A DNA stretch of 64,000 nt from Alphaproteobacteria bacterium (GTDB lineage Bacteria; Pseudomonadota; Alphaproteobacteria; CAAHEQ01; UBA3637): positions 47,901 through 111,900 of the forward strand of contig JAGCYU010000013.1 of the NCBI GenBank assembly GCA_017960645.1, given 5' to 3'. Below, one piece after another: positions 27,409 through 37,945 of this stretch. The notes under the pieces were generated by a model. The model saw only the letters and a program-made list of their open reading frames with translations. It was not told where the DNA came from and ran no database searches. The stretch's first letter is position 1. Each line of letters starts with the position of its first letter. The position numbers were made by a program, and so were the translations under genes.

Positions 27409-27670
27409 TTGTACTATCCAAGTTCGTGTACAACCCAATGCAAAACGTTCAGGGTGGTTGGGTATGTGGAATAACACACATTATAAAATTGCCTTGCAAG
27501 CCCCTGCCATAGATGGCAAAGCGAATACAGCCCTCATTCAATTTCTAGCAAAAGAAACAGGTCTACCTAAAAATGCTTTTACTATTTTACATGGGATCAA
27601 TAACCGTAGCAAAATTATTCAAATCAACGGCCTTGATAAATTAGAACCGCCAACTGAGCCACGTAAATAA
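27386..27670 (+). CDS. DUF167 (YggU-family) protein
   Basis: A 94-residue protein of the DUF167/YggU family, whose function is not established. Family features are IQVRVQPNAKRSGWLGMWN and the core ALQAPAIDGKANTALIQFLA followed by LPKNAFTILHGINNRSKII. It starts inside the upstream gene (23-base overlap) and its last 30 bases overlap the 3' end of pagP on the opposite strand, showing how tightly genes are packed here. Confidence 0.88.
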   Translation: MNCTTKNSCTIQVRVQPNAKRSGWLGMWNNTHYKIALQAPAIDGKANTALIQFLAKETGLPKNAFTILHGINNRSKIIQINGLDKLEPPTEPRK

Positions 27671-28198
27671 AACATTACCGTTATTGCCACCCAGCCCAGG
27701 AACATATGTATTTTCAATAGAAAAATTCCCGATATCCAACCCCATTACAGGCAAAATAGCCGGAATTGGCACCCAATCGTAATCATCGCGGAAAGTAATC
27801 CCGGCCATTAATCCCAAAGAAGGACGGACAGTCTTGTCTTTTCGAAACAAATATTGCCATGAATAGGCAAAAGTCGGCTCTGGCTTATCATGAGAATCTT
27901 GGAATACCATAGCAACTAGACGATGACGATCACCATCCGCATCCATGCGATACTTACCTATACCAAGCCCCCAAGGCCTTTCGTTATATGTATGCGCTTT
28001 GCTATGCTCATATACCCATCTGTTATGCCATGTATTAATGGGTAAAAATCCTTCTATCTCCCCTGTATTCCAAGTTGTTTTAATATTACACCATAAACGG
28101 CAATACCATGGTTTTTCCTTGGAAGCAGGAGCATCCTCAGCCCGAACTGAAGTTACTATTGCACAGGCAAACAACAAGACGAATAATAATTTTTTCAT
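27641..28198 (-). CDS. pagP: Lipid A palmitoyltransferase
   Basis: PagP is an outer-membrane beta-barrel enzyme that moves a palmitate from phospholipid to lipid A, giving resistance to cationic peptides. The 185-residue protein has a signal peptide (LLFVLLFACAIVTSVRA), the catalytic histidine in NTWHNRWVYE, NERPWGLGIGKYR, and the catalytic Asp-Ser pair in MVFQDSHDK, then GLMAGITFRDDYDWVPIPAI and the C-terminal barrel strands ending WLSWRF. Length matches PagP. The start has GAGAGGAAAAT upstream. Confidence 0.94.
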   Translation of the reverse strand: MKKLLFVLLFACAIVTSVRAEDAPASKEKPWYCRLWCNIKTTWNTGEIEGFLPINTWHNRWVYEHSKAHTYNERPWGLGIGKYRMDADGDRHRLVAMVFQDSHDKPEPTFAYSWQYLFRKDKTVRPSLGLMAGITFRDDYDWVPIPAILPVMGLDIGNFSIENTYVPGLGGNNGNVLFTWLSWRF

Positions 28199-28278
28199 AT
28201 TTTCCTCTCACTCACGATAAAACGACATAACACAGTATGTGCAACGTTATACCAAAAAAAATCAAAAACTGCAAGTCC

Positions 28279-29076
28279 TTATTTATTTAAGGTGCAATAT
28301 ATAGGGGCATGATCTGAAGTTTTATCCCATCCACGCACTTCTTTTAAAACGCCTGCTTTTGTAACAGTGGGCATCAAGTTATTTGACACGAATAATGCAT
28401 CCAACAACATTCCCCAATTTTTTGACCATGCCATCATTTGAAAATCCCAAAAAGAATAAGTATGTGGTTCTGGATTAAAATGACGTATTGTATTTGTCAC
28501 AGGCAAAGCGTTCAGCTCGGCAAATCTTTGTCGCACAGGCGCAACCATCAAGGCATTAGTCCTATACGCATCGGGGTTATAAACGTCCGTATCACGCTCA
28601 ATAACATTAAAATCCCCACCAAAAATAACAGATTTTCCTTGTTTCAATAAGGCATCAATATACGCGTTAAAGGCCTGCATCCACTCTAATTTATATTGTA
28701 ATTTAGAGGTATCTTGCGGATTTTTTTCCGGTGCATTTCCATTTGGAACATACACACAAATATAAACTGTCCCCTCTTGATCCTCTGCTTGAATAAAGCG
28801 TGCCTGTTTTGGCTCACCATCTTGGAACCCTGGCAATTCATCTATCACATTCACTAACGGCTTTTTACTTAAAATAGCAACGCCATTATAAGATTTTTGA
28901 CCATTTATAACGGCTTGATAGCCCTCTGTCAAAAAATCAAAACTTGGGAAAGTGTCATCTGTTGTTTTGATTTCCTGCAAAAAAACAATATCCGGATTTT
29001 TTTCATTCAAGAGTTTTAAAACATTATCTAATCTTGCTCGCACCGAAGCAACATTCCATGAAATTATTTGTTGCAT
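28279..29076 (-). CDS. xthA: Exodeoxyribonuclease III (AP endonuclease)
   Basis: A 265-residue Exo III/EEP-family nuclease that cleaves at abasic sites in base-excision repair. Motifs: SWNVASVRARL at the N-terminus, FLQEIKT (metal-binding Glu), GVAILSK, YVPNGN, GGDFNV (catalytic Asp, Asn) and the terminal TSDHAPIYC (catalytic Asp-His). Length fits the 255-270 range. The Shine-Dalgarno is AAAGGAAAAATAA. It is divergent from the zinc-protease-like gene at 29107. Confidence 0.95.
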   Translation of the reverse strand: MQQIISWNVASVRARLDNVLKLLNEKNPDIVFLQEIKTTDDTFPSFDFLTEGYQAVINGQKSYNGVAILSKKPLVNVIDELPGFQDGEPKQARFIQAEDQEGTVYICVYVPNGNAPEKNPQDTSKLQYKLEWMQAFNAYIDALLKQGKSVIFGGDFNVIERDTDVYNPDAYRTNALMVAPVRQRFAELNALPVTNTIRHFNPEPHTYSFWDFQMMAWSKNWGMLLDALFVSNNLMPTVTKAGVLKEVRGWDKTSDHAPIYCTLNK

Positions 29077-29099
29077 TTATTTTTCCTTTATGTTACCCT
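29071..29099 (+). promoter_or_regulatory. Promoter of 29107 gene, probably leaderless
   Basis: TTGCAT, 17 bases, TACCCT, 7 bases, ATG. It overlaps the first codons of xthA on the other strand. The -10 box is a poor match, so confidence is moderate. Confidence 0.5.
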
Positions 29100-29106
29100 A
29101 AATTAC

Positions 29107-29757
29107 ATGAAAAAGTTATTCTTTTTTTTAATGTTATGGACAGTATCGCCTGTTTTTGCACAAAATGCAACCTCTTTTTGTAGTGCTATTAACACCCGCG
29201 TTAATGTTAAATTAAATATGAGCGTTCCCAAATATATAACAACTCTTTCACGACAGGATTTTTTAAAGAAGGCAAAAGGAAAAGCGTCCCCTTATACTTT
29301 AGGGTTAACGGTCTCTCAATTACAATTGAACGGAGACGCAAAGGCTCGTACAACTGTACAAAATGATAAAGTTTGTGTCGGCATTTCTGAACTGGACATT
29401 GTACTTGAAGATCCTGATTTAACTGTTTATATTGATAAAAAATATACACCTTCAAGTTGTGCTTATAAAGCTATCTATGAACATGAAAAATACCATGTGG
29501 CCGTTTCTCAACAAGCGATGCTGTTTTTTAAAAATGATATTGAAGAAGCTTTAAAAAAAGCAGTTCAATCAACTCCGCCTGTTGTTATTTCCAAAAATGA
29601 AAATGTGCAAACCGCCATGGGACGACAGTTTGACTCTATTATGAATAAATTAGAACCGTTGATCAAACATATCAATAATAAAATCCAAGAAAAAAATGCT
29701 GCCATTGATACACCAGAATCCTATGCGGCAACTCAAGCTCTGTGCAAACATTGGTAA
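29107..29757 (+). CDS. Exported HExxH protein, DUF922-like putative zinc protease (paralogue 1)
   Basis: A 216-residue protein with a signal peptide (MKKLFFFLMLWTVSPVFAQN). The centre contains YEHEKYHVAVSQQAM, an HExxH zinc-protease motif near residue 135, preceded by SSCAYKAIY. Overall layout (strand-rich first half, HExxH helix, helical end) resembles the DUF922 putative proteases, but this assignment rests on motif and layout only. The end, NAAIDTPESYAATQALCKHW, is nearly shared with the next gene (NSAIDTPESYLAQQKQCKKW), so the two are tandem paralogues. Likely periplasmic. Confidence 0.68.
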   Translation: MKKLFFFLMLWTVSPVFAQNATSFCSAINTRVNVKLNMSVPKYITTLSRQDFLKKAKGKASPYTLGLTVSQLQLNGDAKARTTVQNDKVCVGISELDIVLEDPDLTVYIDKKYTPSSCAYKAIYEHEKYHVAVSQQAMLFFKNDIEEALKKAVQSTPPVVISKNENVQTAMGRQFDSIMNKLEPLIKHINNKIQEKNAAIDTPESYAATQALCKHW

Positions 29758-29773
29758 AACAAAAAAATCTTTC

Positions 29774-29803
29774 TTTACTTTTCATATTATTTTATGACAT
29801 AAT
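29774..29803 (+). promoter_or_regulatory. Promoter of 29810 gene, probably leaderless
   Basis: TTTACT, about 18 bases, CATAAT, 6 bases, ATG at 29810. No Shine-Dalgarno. The -35 is weak. Confidence 0.45.
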
Positions 29804-29809
29804 AGTTGC

Positions 29810-30514
29810 ATGCCAAAAATATGTCATTTTTTATGTATATTGCTTATATTGTTTTTCTGTCACACCCAACCTGCGAATGCGACGGCAAAAACAATACAGC
29901 AAGTTTGTCCTCGACAACCAAAAATCAACATTGATTTTCCTATTCCGCAAGTCAAATACATATCGAATTTAACTCCCAAACAATTCTGTGCCAAATTGGG
30001 ACAACAGGAGTGTTTAACTCAAAAAGGTTTTACATTTTGTATAAAAGGAGTCACAGTTCCGCCAACAATTAATTCATTACAACTTATATTAAAAGCCCAA
30101 ACTATTATGTATAAAAAGAAAACTTATGCTTGTCCTACCTCTGTTGACATTGTGGTAAAGTATCAAGAACCTTTTATTAACGTTTATTTATCCAATGAAT
30201 ATAAAAAATCCAGCTGCGCCTATCGCGTTATCAAAGAACATGAAAATTATCATGTAGAAATTTTCAAACAATCCATTCCTTTTTACAAACCCCAAATTCA
30301 AACATTTTTAATTCAAGAAATAGGCCAATTACCTGTCTATTCCCCTAAAAATGATGAAGAAATGCAAAATATTGCCAATCAATATGTCCATACTTTAGTT
30401 CAAAAACTACACCCTGTACAAGAATACATTAACAAAACAATTAATGCTAAAAATTCTGCAATTGATACGCCAGAGTCCTATTTGGCACAACAAAAGCAGT
30501 GCAAAAAATGGTGA
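29810..30514 (+). CDS. Exported HExxH protein, DUF922-like putative zinc protease (paralogue 2)
   Basis: A 234-residue paralogue of the preceding gene. Signal peptide ICHFLCILLILFFCHTQPANA; HExxH in IKEHENYHVEIFKQS near residue 143, preceded by KSSCAYRV. Extra cysteines (FCAKLGQQECL, FTFCIKG) suggest disulfides absent from paralogue 1. The end converges with the CorA-like gene, one base apart. Peptidase activity is an inference from the motif. Confidence 0.66.
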   Translation: MPKICHFLCILLILFFCHTQPANATAKTIQQVCPRQPKINIDFPIPQVKYISNLTPKQFCAKLGQQECLTQKGFTFCIKGVTVPPTINSLQLILKAQTIMYKKKTYACPTSVDIVVKYQEPFINVYLSNEYKKSSCAYRVIKEHENYHVEIFKQSIPFYKPQIQTFLIQEIGQLPVYSPKNDEEMQNIANQYVHTLVQKLHPVQEYINKTINAKNSAIDTPESYLAQQKQCKKW

Positions 30515-30515
30515 T

Positions 30516-31481
30516 TTAAAACCATTTTAACTTGCGAATCAACCAAATCTGAACAACGACGCAAATCACCAACAAACCGCAAATAATTGCGAAACCATTA
30601 GGATGCTCACCAAAGGGGATACCGCCAACATTTGCCCCTAATAACCCTGTAAAAAATGTTAATGGAGTAAAGATGACCATAACCAAGCTCATTAAATACA
30701 TAATGCGGCTGATATTGATATTGGTTTGTGAATCCAATTCTTCTTGGATAACCGTTGCATGATCACGTGCATAATCCAATTCTGAAACAATAGCTGCCAT
30801 ATCTCGGGCAATTTCTTCCAGCTCTCCTTGATTGCTATCCGAAAAATACGGTTTGGTTGCAATAATCATTTTGGCCATCATTTCTCGTTCTGGCAATAGG
30901 TGGCGCCGCAAGCTGATAATCTCATGCCGCAATACTGCCAAACGTGAGCGTAAATCTGAATCACGTGCAAAATTAACTTCACTTAACACAGCATCTTCTA
31001 ACTCGTCCCCTTCATTGTTAATAGCAACCAATGCATCTTCAATCCGATTCGTCATATGGCGTGCAATAGCTACCAAACACTCTGAGATTGTTTTAGGACC
31101 ATCTTTGTGTTTAAATGTATCCAAAACATCTGCTAAAGATGGCATTGCCCGATGCGACAGCGTTAATAATAAATTTTTTTCAACACACATATGCAATGCA
31201 ATCATGCCATCATCATCTGAAATTTTATTTATGCCACGTAATACCAACATTACGCCTTTATTATAAGTAAAAAATCGTGGTGTCGTATCAGAATCCAATA
31301 AGTTTTCCAAAATCGTTCTGGATAATTTTAATCCCTTTAACCATTTTTGAGTATCTGGCTTAGTATAATCCAAATGAATCCACACAGGTTTTTTAGGGTA
31401 CCTTGGCACAGATTTAAAAGGAACAGGCTTTGCTCTGCCGCTTCCATCCAGTTGATAGCAAAATTCTGATGTTGCTTTCAT
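30516..31481 (-). CDS. CorA/ZntB-family metal transporter
   Basis: A 321-residue member of the CorA superfamily: a large cytoplasmic funnel domain, then two C-terminal TM helices (MYLMSLVMVIFTPLTFFTGL and FAIICGLLVICVVVQIWLI). The pore loop is GANVGGIP rather than the Mg-type GMN, which resembles ZntB-type zinc transporters. The ATG at 31481 follows GGGGGAGGA and is preferred to a longer frame beginning within the upstream spacer. It is 23 bases downstream of the membrane-protein gene at 31505-32041, probably the same transcript. Confidence 0.88.
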   Translation of the reverse strand: MKATSEFCYQLDGSGRAKPVPFKSVPRYPKKPVWIHLDYTKPDTQKWLKGLKLSRTILENLLDSDTTPRFFTYNKGVMLVLRGINKISDDDGMIALHMCVEKNLLLTLSHRAMPSLADVLDTFKHKDGPKTISECLVAIARHMTNRIEDALVAINNEGDELEDAVLSEVNFARDSDLRSRLAVLRHEIISLRRHLLPEREMMAKMIIATKPYFSDSNQGELEEIARDMAAIVSELDYARDHATVIQEELDSQTNINISRIMYLMSLVMVIFTPLTFFTGLLGANVGGIPFGEHPNGFAIICGLLVICVVVQIWLIRKLKWF

Positions 31482-31504
31482 TCCTCCCCCTTTTTTTACC
31501 TCTG

Positions 31505-32041
31505 TTATTTCAAGATCAACACTTCTTGACAATCACATAGGTCTGTTCCCCAAAAGAGCCAACACACCACTGCATCAAATAAAATTGGTATGACAACTTT
31601 TTCAAATGGGAAATGTGCATGACCGCCATTTTTAGCCTTTAAATAACCATATAAAGTAACCCCTAAGATATGAGCGGCTGCACCACACAAGGCCGCCAAC
31701 AAGAAGGAATCTATATACAACAAATTCCAATGCAATCCAGGCTTATATTCCAATGTTCCCATATACACAAAACCAATGGAGCCAACAGACAATAACATTA
31801 AAATAATATTGCGCCCAAGAAAATTCCAATTTCTTTTTTCACAAAACCGGATCATCCAATATCCAAAGATAGCTAATAACGCGCCGGACAATACGCCCAC
31901 AACTTCATCTTTGACCCCCATACGTTGAGCCAGAGTTAAGGATGCCCCTACAATCAATGGACATAGTGTCGTACACGCAGGATTAGCAAAAGCCTTCACC
32001 GACCCCACAAGCGCAGTTAAAAATGCAAACAATTTAATCAT
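31505..32041 (-). CDS. Multi-pass membrane protein, 178 aa, unknown
   Basis: I do not recognise this protein. It has a signal-like N-terminus (MIKLFAFLTALVGSVKAFAN), a conserved-looking PACTTLCPLIVG, and about four further hydrophobic helices, ending in a cysteine pair (TDLCDCQEVLI). An N-terminal CTTLC motif plus TM helices is seen in several small integral-membrane families. Its transcript likely continues into the CorA-like gene, which could link it to metal handling, but that is speculative. Confidence 0.65.
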   Translation of the reverse strand: MIKLFAFLTALVGSVKAFANPACTTLCPLIVGASLTLAQRMGVKDEVVGVLSGALLAIFGYWMIRFCEKRNWNFLGRNIILMLLSVGSIGFVYMGTLEYKPGLHWNLLYIDSFLLAALCGAAAHILGVTLYGYLKAKNGGHAHFPFEKVVIPILFDAVVCWLFWGTDLCDCQEVLILK

Positions 32042-32102
32042 ATTTTCTCCTTATCCGTATGTGCTTACCCTAGCATGTTTTCAAAGAAAAGGCAAGTCCT
32101 TT

Positions 32103-34103
32103 TTACATCTCGTTCAAAGTCATATTTTCTAACTTTTTAATTCTGTCACGCAACTTAGCTGCTTTTTCAAAATCCAAATCTTCTGCGGCAGCACGCATTT
32201 GTTTTTTCAATACCTCTATGGAATCCGGCAACTCTTCAACAGATTCAACCTTTGTTCCAGTCAAATCGTTAAAGTCTTTAATTAGATCAGGAATAGCTTT
32301 TTGAATTCCCTTAGGCACAATGTGATTTTCCAAATTATAAGCCAATTGTTTATCACGGCGCCGTTTGGTTTCTGTTAAAGCATATTGCATAGAACCTGTT
32401 ATTTTATCAGCATATAAAATCACTCGACCATCCACATGCCGTGCCGCACGCCCAATGGTTTGAATCAATGAAGTTGAAGAACGCAAAAAACCTTCTTTAT
32501 CTGCATCCAAAATCGCAACGAGCGCAACCTCTGGAATATCCAAGCCTTCCCGCAACAGGTTAATCCCTACCAAAACATCAAAATCACCCAGCCGCAATTC
32601 GCGGATTATTTGGATACGCTCTAATGTATCAATATCCGAGTGCATATACTTGGCGCGCACACCGTTTTCGTTCAGGTATTCGGTTAAATCCTCTGCCATT
32701 TTTTTAGTTAAAGTTGTCACCAATACACGATGTCCTTTAACTGATTCTAATTGACATTCTGCGACTAAATCTTCTACTTGATTTGCCACAGGTCGCACAA
32801 TACATTCAGGATCTAACAATCCCGTTGGACGAATAATTTGCTCGGTAAAGACACCTTTTGTTTGTTCCAATTCCCAAGGCCCCGGTGTAGCCGAAACAAA
32901 AATAGTATTGGGGCGCATTTTGTCCCACTCTTCAAAAGTCAAAGGCCGATTGTCCAAACAACTGGGCAAACGAAATCCATATTCGGCAAGCGTTGATTTT
33001 CTGGCTCTATCGCCTTTATACATAGCACCTATTTGGGGGACAGTCACGTGACTTTCATCCACAAAAACAAGCGCATCTTTTGGCAAATATTCAAACAAAG
33101 TTGGTGGCGCTTCCCCCGGTTTACGACCAGTTAAATGACGGGAATAATTTTCAATCCCTTTGCACGCTCCCGTTGCTTCCATCATCTCTAAATCATAACG
33201 TGTTCGTTGTTGCAAACGTTCTGCTTCTAAGGGTTTATTTTCGGCCGCGTAAAATGCCAAACGTTCTTTTAATTCTTCCTTGATTGTTTTAATGGCTTGA
33301 CTCAACGCCGGACGAGGCGTCACATAATGACTGGCGGGAAAGATTGTAATTTCCTTCAACTCCATTTTTTTCTTACCCGTTAACGGATCAAATTCATAAA
33401 TAGACTCAATCTCATCCCCAAACAAAGAAATCCGCCATGCTAAATCTTCATAGTGACAAGGAAAAATATCCAATACATCCCCATTTTGGCGAAAACATCC
33501 ACGTTCAAAAGCAAGATCATTTCGTTTATATTGCAACTCTGCCAAACGACGATTAAGGTCCGAAATATCAACTGTATCTCCTGCTTTCAATGAAAACGCC
33601 ATTGAAGAATAACTTTCAACATCTCCAATACCGTAAATACAGGATACAGATGACACAACAATCACATCCCTGCGTTCCAGTAAGTGACGTGTAGCACTAT
33701 GGCGCAAACGATCTATTTGTTCATTGATGGCACTATCTTTTTCAATAAAAGTGTCTGTTTTGGGAATATAAGCTTCCGGTTGATAATAATCATAGTATGA
33801 TACAAAATATTCCACAGCATTGTTCGGGAAAAAATTTTTCATTTCTGCATATAATTGCGCCGCCAAAGTTTTATTATGTGCTAAAATCAAAGCCGGTCGC
33901 TTCATTTCTTTAATAATATGCGCCATTGTAAAAGTTTTACCAGAACCCGTAATTCCCATTAAAACTTGATTATGTTCATTACGTTTTAGCCCTTCCACAA
34001 GTTCGTTAATGGCTTGCGGTTGATCCCCTGAGGGTGAAAAAGGAGAGTACAAATCAAACTCTGCCTCCCCTTGTAAATCTGGTTTTTCATATAATGGTAT
34101 CAT
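32103..34103 (-). CDS. uvrB: Excinuclease ABC subunit B
   Basis: UvrB is the damage-verifying helicase of nucleotide-excision repair. The 666 residues include Walker [14 protein letters not shown], the beta-hairpin [17 protein letters not shown] (DEAD-like motif), FVSATPG, the R-finger region [12 protein letters not shown], and a C-terminal UVR motif ([20 protein letters not shown]). Length is standard. The last bases of the upstream membrane-protein gene overlap the start by 4 bases, so the two are translationally coupled. Confidence 0.97.
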   Translation of the reverse strand: MIPLYEKPDLQGEAEFDLYSPFSPSGDQPQAINELVEGLKRNEHNQVLMGITGSGKTFTMAHIIKEMKRPALILAHNKTLAAQLYAEMKNFFPNNAVEYFVSYYDYYQPEAYIPKTDTFIEKDSAINEQIDRLRHSATRHLLERRDVIVVSSVSCIYGIGDVESYSSMAFSLKAGDTVDISDLNRRLAELQYKRNDLAFERGCFRQNGDVLDIFPCHYEDLAWRISLFGDEIESIYEFDPLTGKKKMELKEITIFPASHYVTPRPALSQAIKTIKEELKERLAFYAAENKPLEAERLQQRTRYDLEMMEATGACKGIENYSRHLTGRKPGEAPPTLFEYLPKDALVFVDESHVTVPQIGAMYKGDRARKSTLAEYGFRLPSCLDNRPLTFEEWDKMRPNTIFVSATPGPWELEQTKGVFTEQIIRPTGLLDPECIVRPVANQVEDLVAECQLESVKGHRVLVTTLTKKMAEDLTEYLNENGVRAKYMHSDIDTLERIQIIRELRLGDFDVLVGINLLREGLDIPEVALVAILDADKEGFLRSSTSLIQTIGRAARHVDGRVILYADKITGSMQYALTETKRRRDKQLAYNLENHIVPKGIQKAIPDLIKDFNDLTGTKVESVEELPDSIEVLKKQMRAAAEDLDFEKAAKLRDRIKKLENMTLNEM

Positions 34104-35278
34104 TTTTTCCGTTTTTTTGATCCTTTCTTAAGCGCTGGTTTTTGTGGTTGAGAAGTCGTTACTGTTTTATTTCGTACAGCATCTTTTTTTGCTTGATACA
34201 ACATCCCCATTTCTGCGACTTCTTTTTTAGCCGCAACTATCCCCACTTTAACACCTTGAACTGCATTTGAAATAAGATCTCGTATTCTTGGGGCCGGAGC
34301 ACCGCCATCTCGAATACAATTATATAAATTCAAAAAGAAAATCAATATAACAACTCCAACGCCTGTCCACACAGACGCAGTTGCTATTTCAGGATAAGCG
34401 ATTGTTGCACTCCACAGCAATATTCCTATACAACTTAAAAGCCCACAATACTTTAATATATATCCGAAAATGGAAGCTAACGCCTCAGAAGAGATGGCTT
34501 GACCAAAATCTGCACCCTTTCCCTTTGATTTACGTATAAATTTCCACATTAAAACTAAACCGAAAGTCAAAGCAAAAATATAGCTGTTTAACATCAAAAT
34601 GACAGGTAAAAATTGATGGTACATTAAAGCAACCGTGAATAATGCGCCCCATAAAAAGCCAACTAACACAGCCGCATAAGGACCTAAATTAGGCACTTGC
34701 CACTTAACCATCACTTTACTTAAACCTAATATGACAACAAAAAGAACAGATCCCACTATAGAAAAAAACAATGGAATGTTGGATAAAACCATCAACGCTA
34801 ATAATGCAGATCCACCCCAAATAATTCCTTGTAAATATGAACAACACGGTATCCGATCAAACACAACGAATATGCCCACAAATAATGACCAAAAGAGGGC
34901 ATATAAAACATATTCATACCACGCCACAGAAGAACTTGGAATTAAACCAGTCAAAATCATTGTGCCAAAGCAACATAAGATGGGCAAGCCCAACAGCCAA
35001 TACTTGATATTATTCCAACGCACCAACGAATATAACAATATTAAACCTGTAAACACAAAAAATGCATAAACACTTAAGGGCAATAACCATCCACCAAACA
35101 CAACGACCGCCACAGGCATAAGGGTTCCTAAATAAACAGCACCTGCCAGCAAAGGTTGTTTTTTGATTTCAAAGGACCGGTCCGTTTGCCTTTTCCTCCA
35201 CAACAAACATCCCAAGTATATGCAAAAAAAGGTAACAAATAATGTTCCCAATACCAACGGCAGTGATATCACGTTCAT
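34100..35278 (-). CDS. Polytopic membrane protein, 392 aa, unknown
   Basis: I do not recognise this protein. About ten hydrophobic helices occupy residues 1-320 (for example [20 protein letters not shown] and [16 protein letters not shown]), followed by a ~70-residue cytoplasmic tail rich in lysine ([16 protein letters not shown] at the end). No transporter signature was identified. It overlaps uvrB by 4 bases and lies 20 bases upstream... of infA's stop in the transcription order infA to this gene, so it may be in one transcript with them. Confidence 0.65.
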   Translation of the reverse strand: MNVISLPLVLGTLFVTFFCIYLGCLLWRKRQTDRSFEIKKQPLLAGAVYLGTLMPVAVVVFGGWLLPLSVYAFFVFTGLILLYSLVRWNNIKYWLLGLPILCCFGTMILTGLIPSSSVAWYEYVLYALFWSLFVGIFVVFDRIPCCSYLQGIIWGGSALLALMVLSNIPLFFSIVGSVLFVVILGLSKVMVKWQVPNLGPYAAVLVGFLWGALFTVALMYHQFLPVILMLNSYIFALTFGLVLMWKFIRKSKGKGADFGQAISSEALASIFGYILKYCGLLSCIGILLWSATIAYPEIATASVWTGVGVVILIFFLNLYNCIRDGGAPAPRIRDLISNAVQGVKVGIVAAKKEVAEMGMLYQAKKDAVRNKTVTTSQPQKPALKKGSKKRKK

Positions 35279-35298
35279 AGGGTCTCCCTTTATATGAA

Positions 35299-35520
35299 TT
35301 AAGCCTTATGTCTGAAAGCAATGCGCCCCTTACTCAGGTCATATGGTGTCATTTCAATATCCACCTTATCCCCCACCATCACGCGAATACGAAATTTACG
35401 CATTTTGCCCGATGTATGGGCAATAATTTCATGTCCGTTTTCTAATTGAACACGAAACACTGCATTAGGCAAAGCTTCTATTACTGTTCCCGTAAATTGT
35501 AATACTTCCTCTTTAGCCAT
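35299..35520 (-). CDS. infA: Translation initiation factor IF-1
   Basis: The 73-residue S1-fold protein that binds the ribosomal A site during initiation. It begins [20 protein letters not shown] and ends [12 protein letters not shown], matching the family over its entire length. The ATG at 35520 follows AAAGGAAAAAGG; the longer frame upstream is not coding. Confidence 0.97.
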   Translation of the reverse strand: MAKEEVLQFTGTVIEALPNAVFRVQLENGHEIIAHTSGKMRKFRIRVMVGDKVDIEMTPYDLSKGRIAFRHKA

Positions 35521-35581
35521 CCTTTTTCCTTTGTTAAGATTAACAGTTTTATTATATTGAAATTTTAAGGTATTGCAAGCG

Positions 35582-37945
35582 TTATTTGCGCAACTCGCCT
35601 CCGGTATTTTTTTGTACATAATTCAATATTTGAGCAGACACACCTTCAATTTCAGCATCTGTTAATGTTTTATCCATAGATTGCAAAACAACTTGTACAG
35701 CAATTTGTTTTTTACCGTCCGGTAATTTATCACCGGCATAAACATCAAAAACAGACACATTTTGAATCAAATTCTTATCCACATTTTGAATAGTAGAAAT
35801 GATTTTTTGAGCTTCTACATCTTTATCAACGACAAATGCAAAATCACGCGTCACAGCTTGATATTGGGATTTTTTGAGTGTAGGTTGCATTTTATTATCT
35901 TTTTGCTTAACGGCAGGAATTGCATCTAAATACACTTCACACGCTACAACCGGAGTCTTAATGTCAAAGACTTTTAAAACCATCGGGTGCAACTCACCAA
36001 AAACAGCCAACACATTTTTTCCCAATTGAAAAGTACCAGCACGTCCCGGATGATACCATGATGGCACATTATGGCCCACAACCATGTTATCCGGCGCATT
36101 AGCAGCACGCAAAGCAACATAGGCATCTTGTTTAGCGCCAAAGACATCTACACCACGTGCAGACTCCAACCATGATTTTGGCAGCGCATTCCCTGCCCGC
36201 ACTGCACAAGCAACCAACTTTTGGCCACCTGGGACATCAGAATAAAACTCCGGTCCCACTTCAAACAATTGAACATCAGCAACGCCACTGTCTTGATTAC
36301 GCTTGACGGCAGACAATAAATTCGGCACCAAACTTGGACGTAATTCATCCAAATCAGATGCAATCGGGTTTGACAGGCGCAAATTTTTGGATCCGAAATA
36401 TTTGGCCAGTTTTGAATCCATAAACGACCATGTCATCACTTGATTCAAACCTTGATTAGCCAACGCACGGCGCACCGTACTTTCACGCTTTTGATTCGGC
36501 AACAACGTCCCTATCGGCAATTTTTCAGCGCGCATCGGCGCATCTGGCAAAGTATCCAAACCATAAATACGTGTAATTTCTTCCACCAAATCTGCCTGTA
36601 AAGATACATCATGCACGCGCCAAGACGGAACAGAAATTTTATTGCCTTTGACACCAAAGCCTAAATCTTTTAAGATTTTTTCCATAGTTTGTTGAGGAAC
36701 TTCCAACCCAGTTAACCGTTTAACTTGATTCCAATCAAAATCAATTTCACATTTCCATTCAGGTTCTTTACCGGCAATAACTATCTCAGACGGTTCTCCG
36801 CCACATAAATCTAAAATCATTTGGGTTGCCCGCGCATTGTCATCCACAGCGCTAGCAGGATCTACACCCCGTTCAAAACGACTGCGTGAATCGGATAAAG
36901 CGCCTGTTAATGTCCCTGCCTTAGCAATTTTTATAGGTGCAAAATAGGCACTTTCCAAAAACACATTGACAGTATCTTGTGAAACAGCTGTATCTACGCC
37001 ACCCATAATACCGGCGATGCTTTGTGCAGCTGCTTCATCAGCAATCACACATACTTCAGGAGACAAAGTATATTCTTTGTCATCCAAAGCCATCATTTTT
37101 TCACCTTCTTTAGCAGCACGCACAATAATATTACCATGTAATTTATCGGCATCAAACACATGTAAAGGACGACACTCTGCAATATTTAAATAGTTAGTAA
37201 TGTCAACCAACGCAGAAATTGGACGCAAACCAACAGAAATAAGTGCTTTTTGCATCCATTCAGGACTTGGCCCATTTTTAACACCACGAATATAACGCCC
37301 CGTATAAATTGGACAGGTATCATTTTGAATTTCCACTTTAACAGGAGATTCATAACTCCCTTTAATTGCAGGAACATAAGGATCTTTATATGTTCCCATT
37401 CCTGCAGCAGCCAAATCCCGTGCAACACCTTTTACACCAAAACAATCTGGACGATTCGGAGTCACATTCACATCAAATACAACATCCGCACCCAATGCTT
37501 CGGCTGCAGGCGTACCAGCAGGTTTATCTGTATCTAAATCAATAATGCCGGTATGATCTGTACCAATGCCAATTTCGTCTTCAGCGCACATCATACCTTG
37601 AGATTCCACGCCACGAATAGTACTTTCTTCCAACTTTTCATTAAACTTAGGAATCACACATCCTGGGTATGATAAAATAGATTTCATCCCTACACGCACA
37701 TTCGGCGCACCACATACAACCTGCAATGTATCTTTACCATCAAAAACGTGCAAAACATGCAAACGATCAGCATTTGGATGTTGCTCAACAGCCTTAATTT
37801 CCCCAATAACAAAGCCTTGCAAAGAAGTTGCCAAATCTTGAACTTCTTCAACTTCCAAACCAATCATCGTCATTTTTTCTGCAAGTTCTTTGACAGACGC
37901 ATTTGTATCTAAATATTTTTTTAACACAGCTAAACTTAATCGCAT
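35582..37945 (-). CDS. pheT: Phenylalanyl-tRNA synthetase beta chain
   Basis: The 787-residue beta subunit of the (alpha-beta)2 enzyme that charges tRNA-Phe. It has the N-terminal tRNA-binding EMAP-like domain ([28 protein letters not shown]), the B3/4 editing region ([28 protein letters not shown]), B5, the class II-like core, and the C-terminal anticodon-binding ferredoxin-like domain ([18 protein letters not shown]). Length is typical. The first codons overlap the end of pheS by 10 bases. Confidence 0.97.
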   Translation of the reverse strand: MRLSLAVLKKYLDTNASVKELAEKMTMIGLEVEEVQDLATSLQGFVIGEIKAVEQHPNADRLHVLHVFDGKDTLQVVCGAPNVRVGMKSILSYPGCVIPKFNEKLEESTIRGVESQGMMCAEDEIGIGTDHTGIIDLDTDKPAGTPAAEALGADVVFDVNVTPNRPDCFGVKGVARDLAAAGMGTYKDPYVPAIKGSYESPVKVEIQNDTCPIYTGRYIRGVKNGPSPEWMQKALISVGLRPISALVDITNYLNIAECRPLHVFDADKLHGNIIVRAAKEGEKMMALDDKEYTLSPEVCVIADEAAAQSIAGIMGGVDTAVSQDTVNVFLESAYFAPIKIAKAGTLTGALSDSRSRFERGVDPASAVDDNARATQMILDLCGGEPSEIVIAGKEPEWKCEIDFDWNQVKRLTGLEVPQQTMEKILKDLGFGVKGNKISVPSWRVHDVSLQADLVEEITRIYGLDTLPDAPMRAEKLPIGTLLPNQKRESTVRRALANQGLNQVMTWSFMDSKLAKYFGSKNLRLSNPIASDLDELRPSLVPNLLSAVKRNQDSGVADVQLFEVGPEFYSDVPGGQKLVACAVRAGNALPKSWLESARGVDVFGAKQDAYVALRAANAPDNMVVGHNVPSWYHPGRAGTFQLGKNVLAVFGELHPMVLKVFDIKTPVVACEVYLDAIPAVKQKDNKMQPTLKKSQYQAVTRDFAFVVDKDVEAQKIISTIQNVDKNLIQNVSVFDVYAGDKLPDGKKQIAVQVVLQSMDKTLTDAEIEGVSAQILNYVQKNTGGELRK

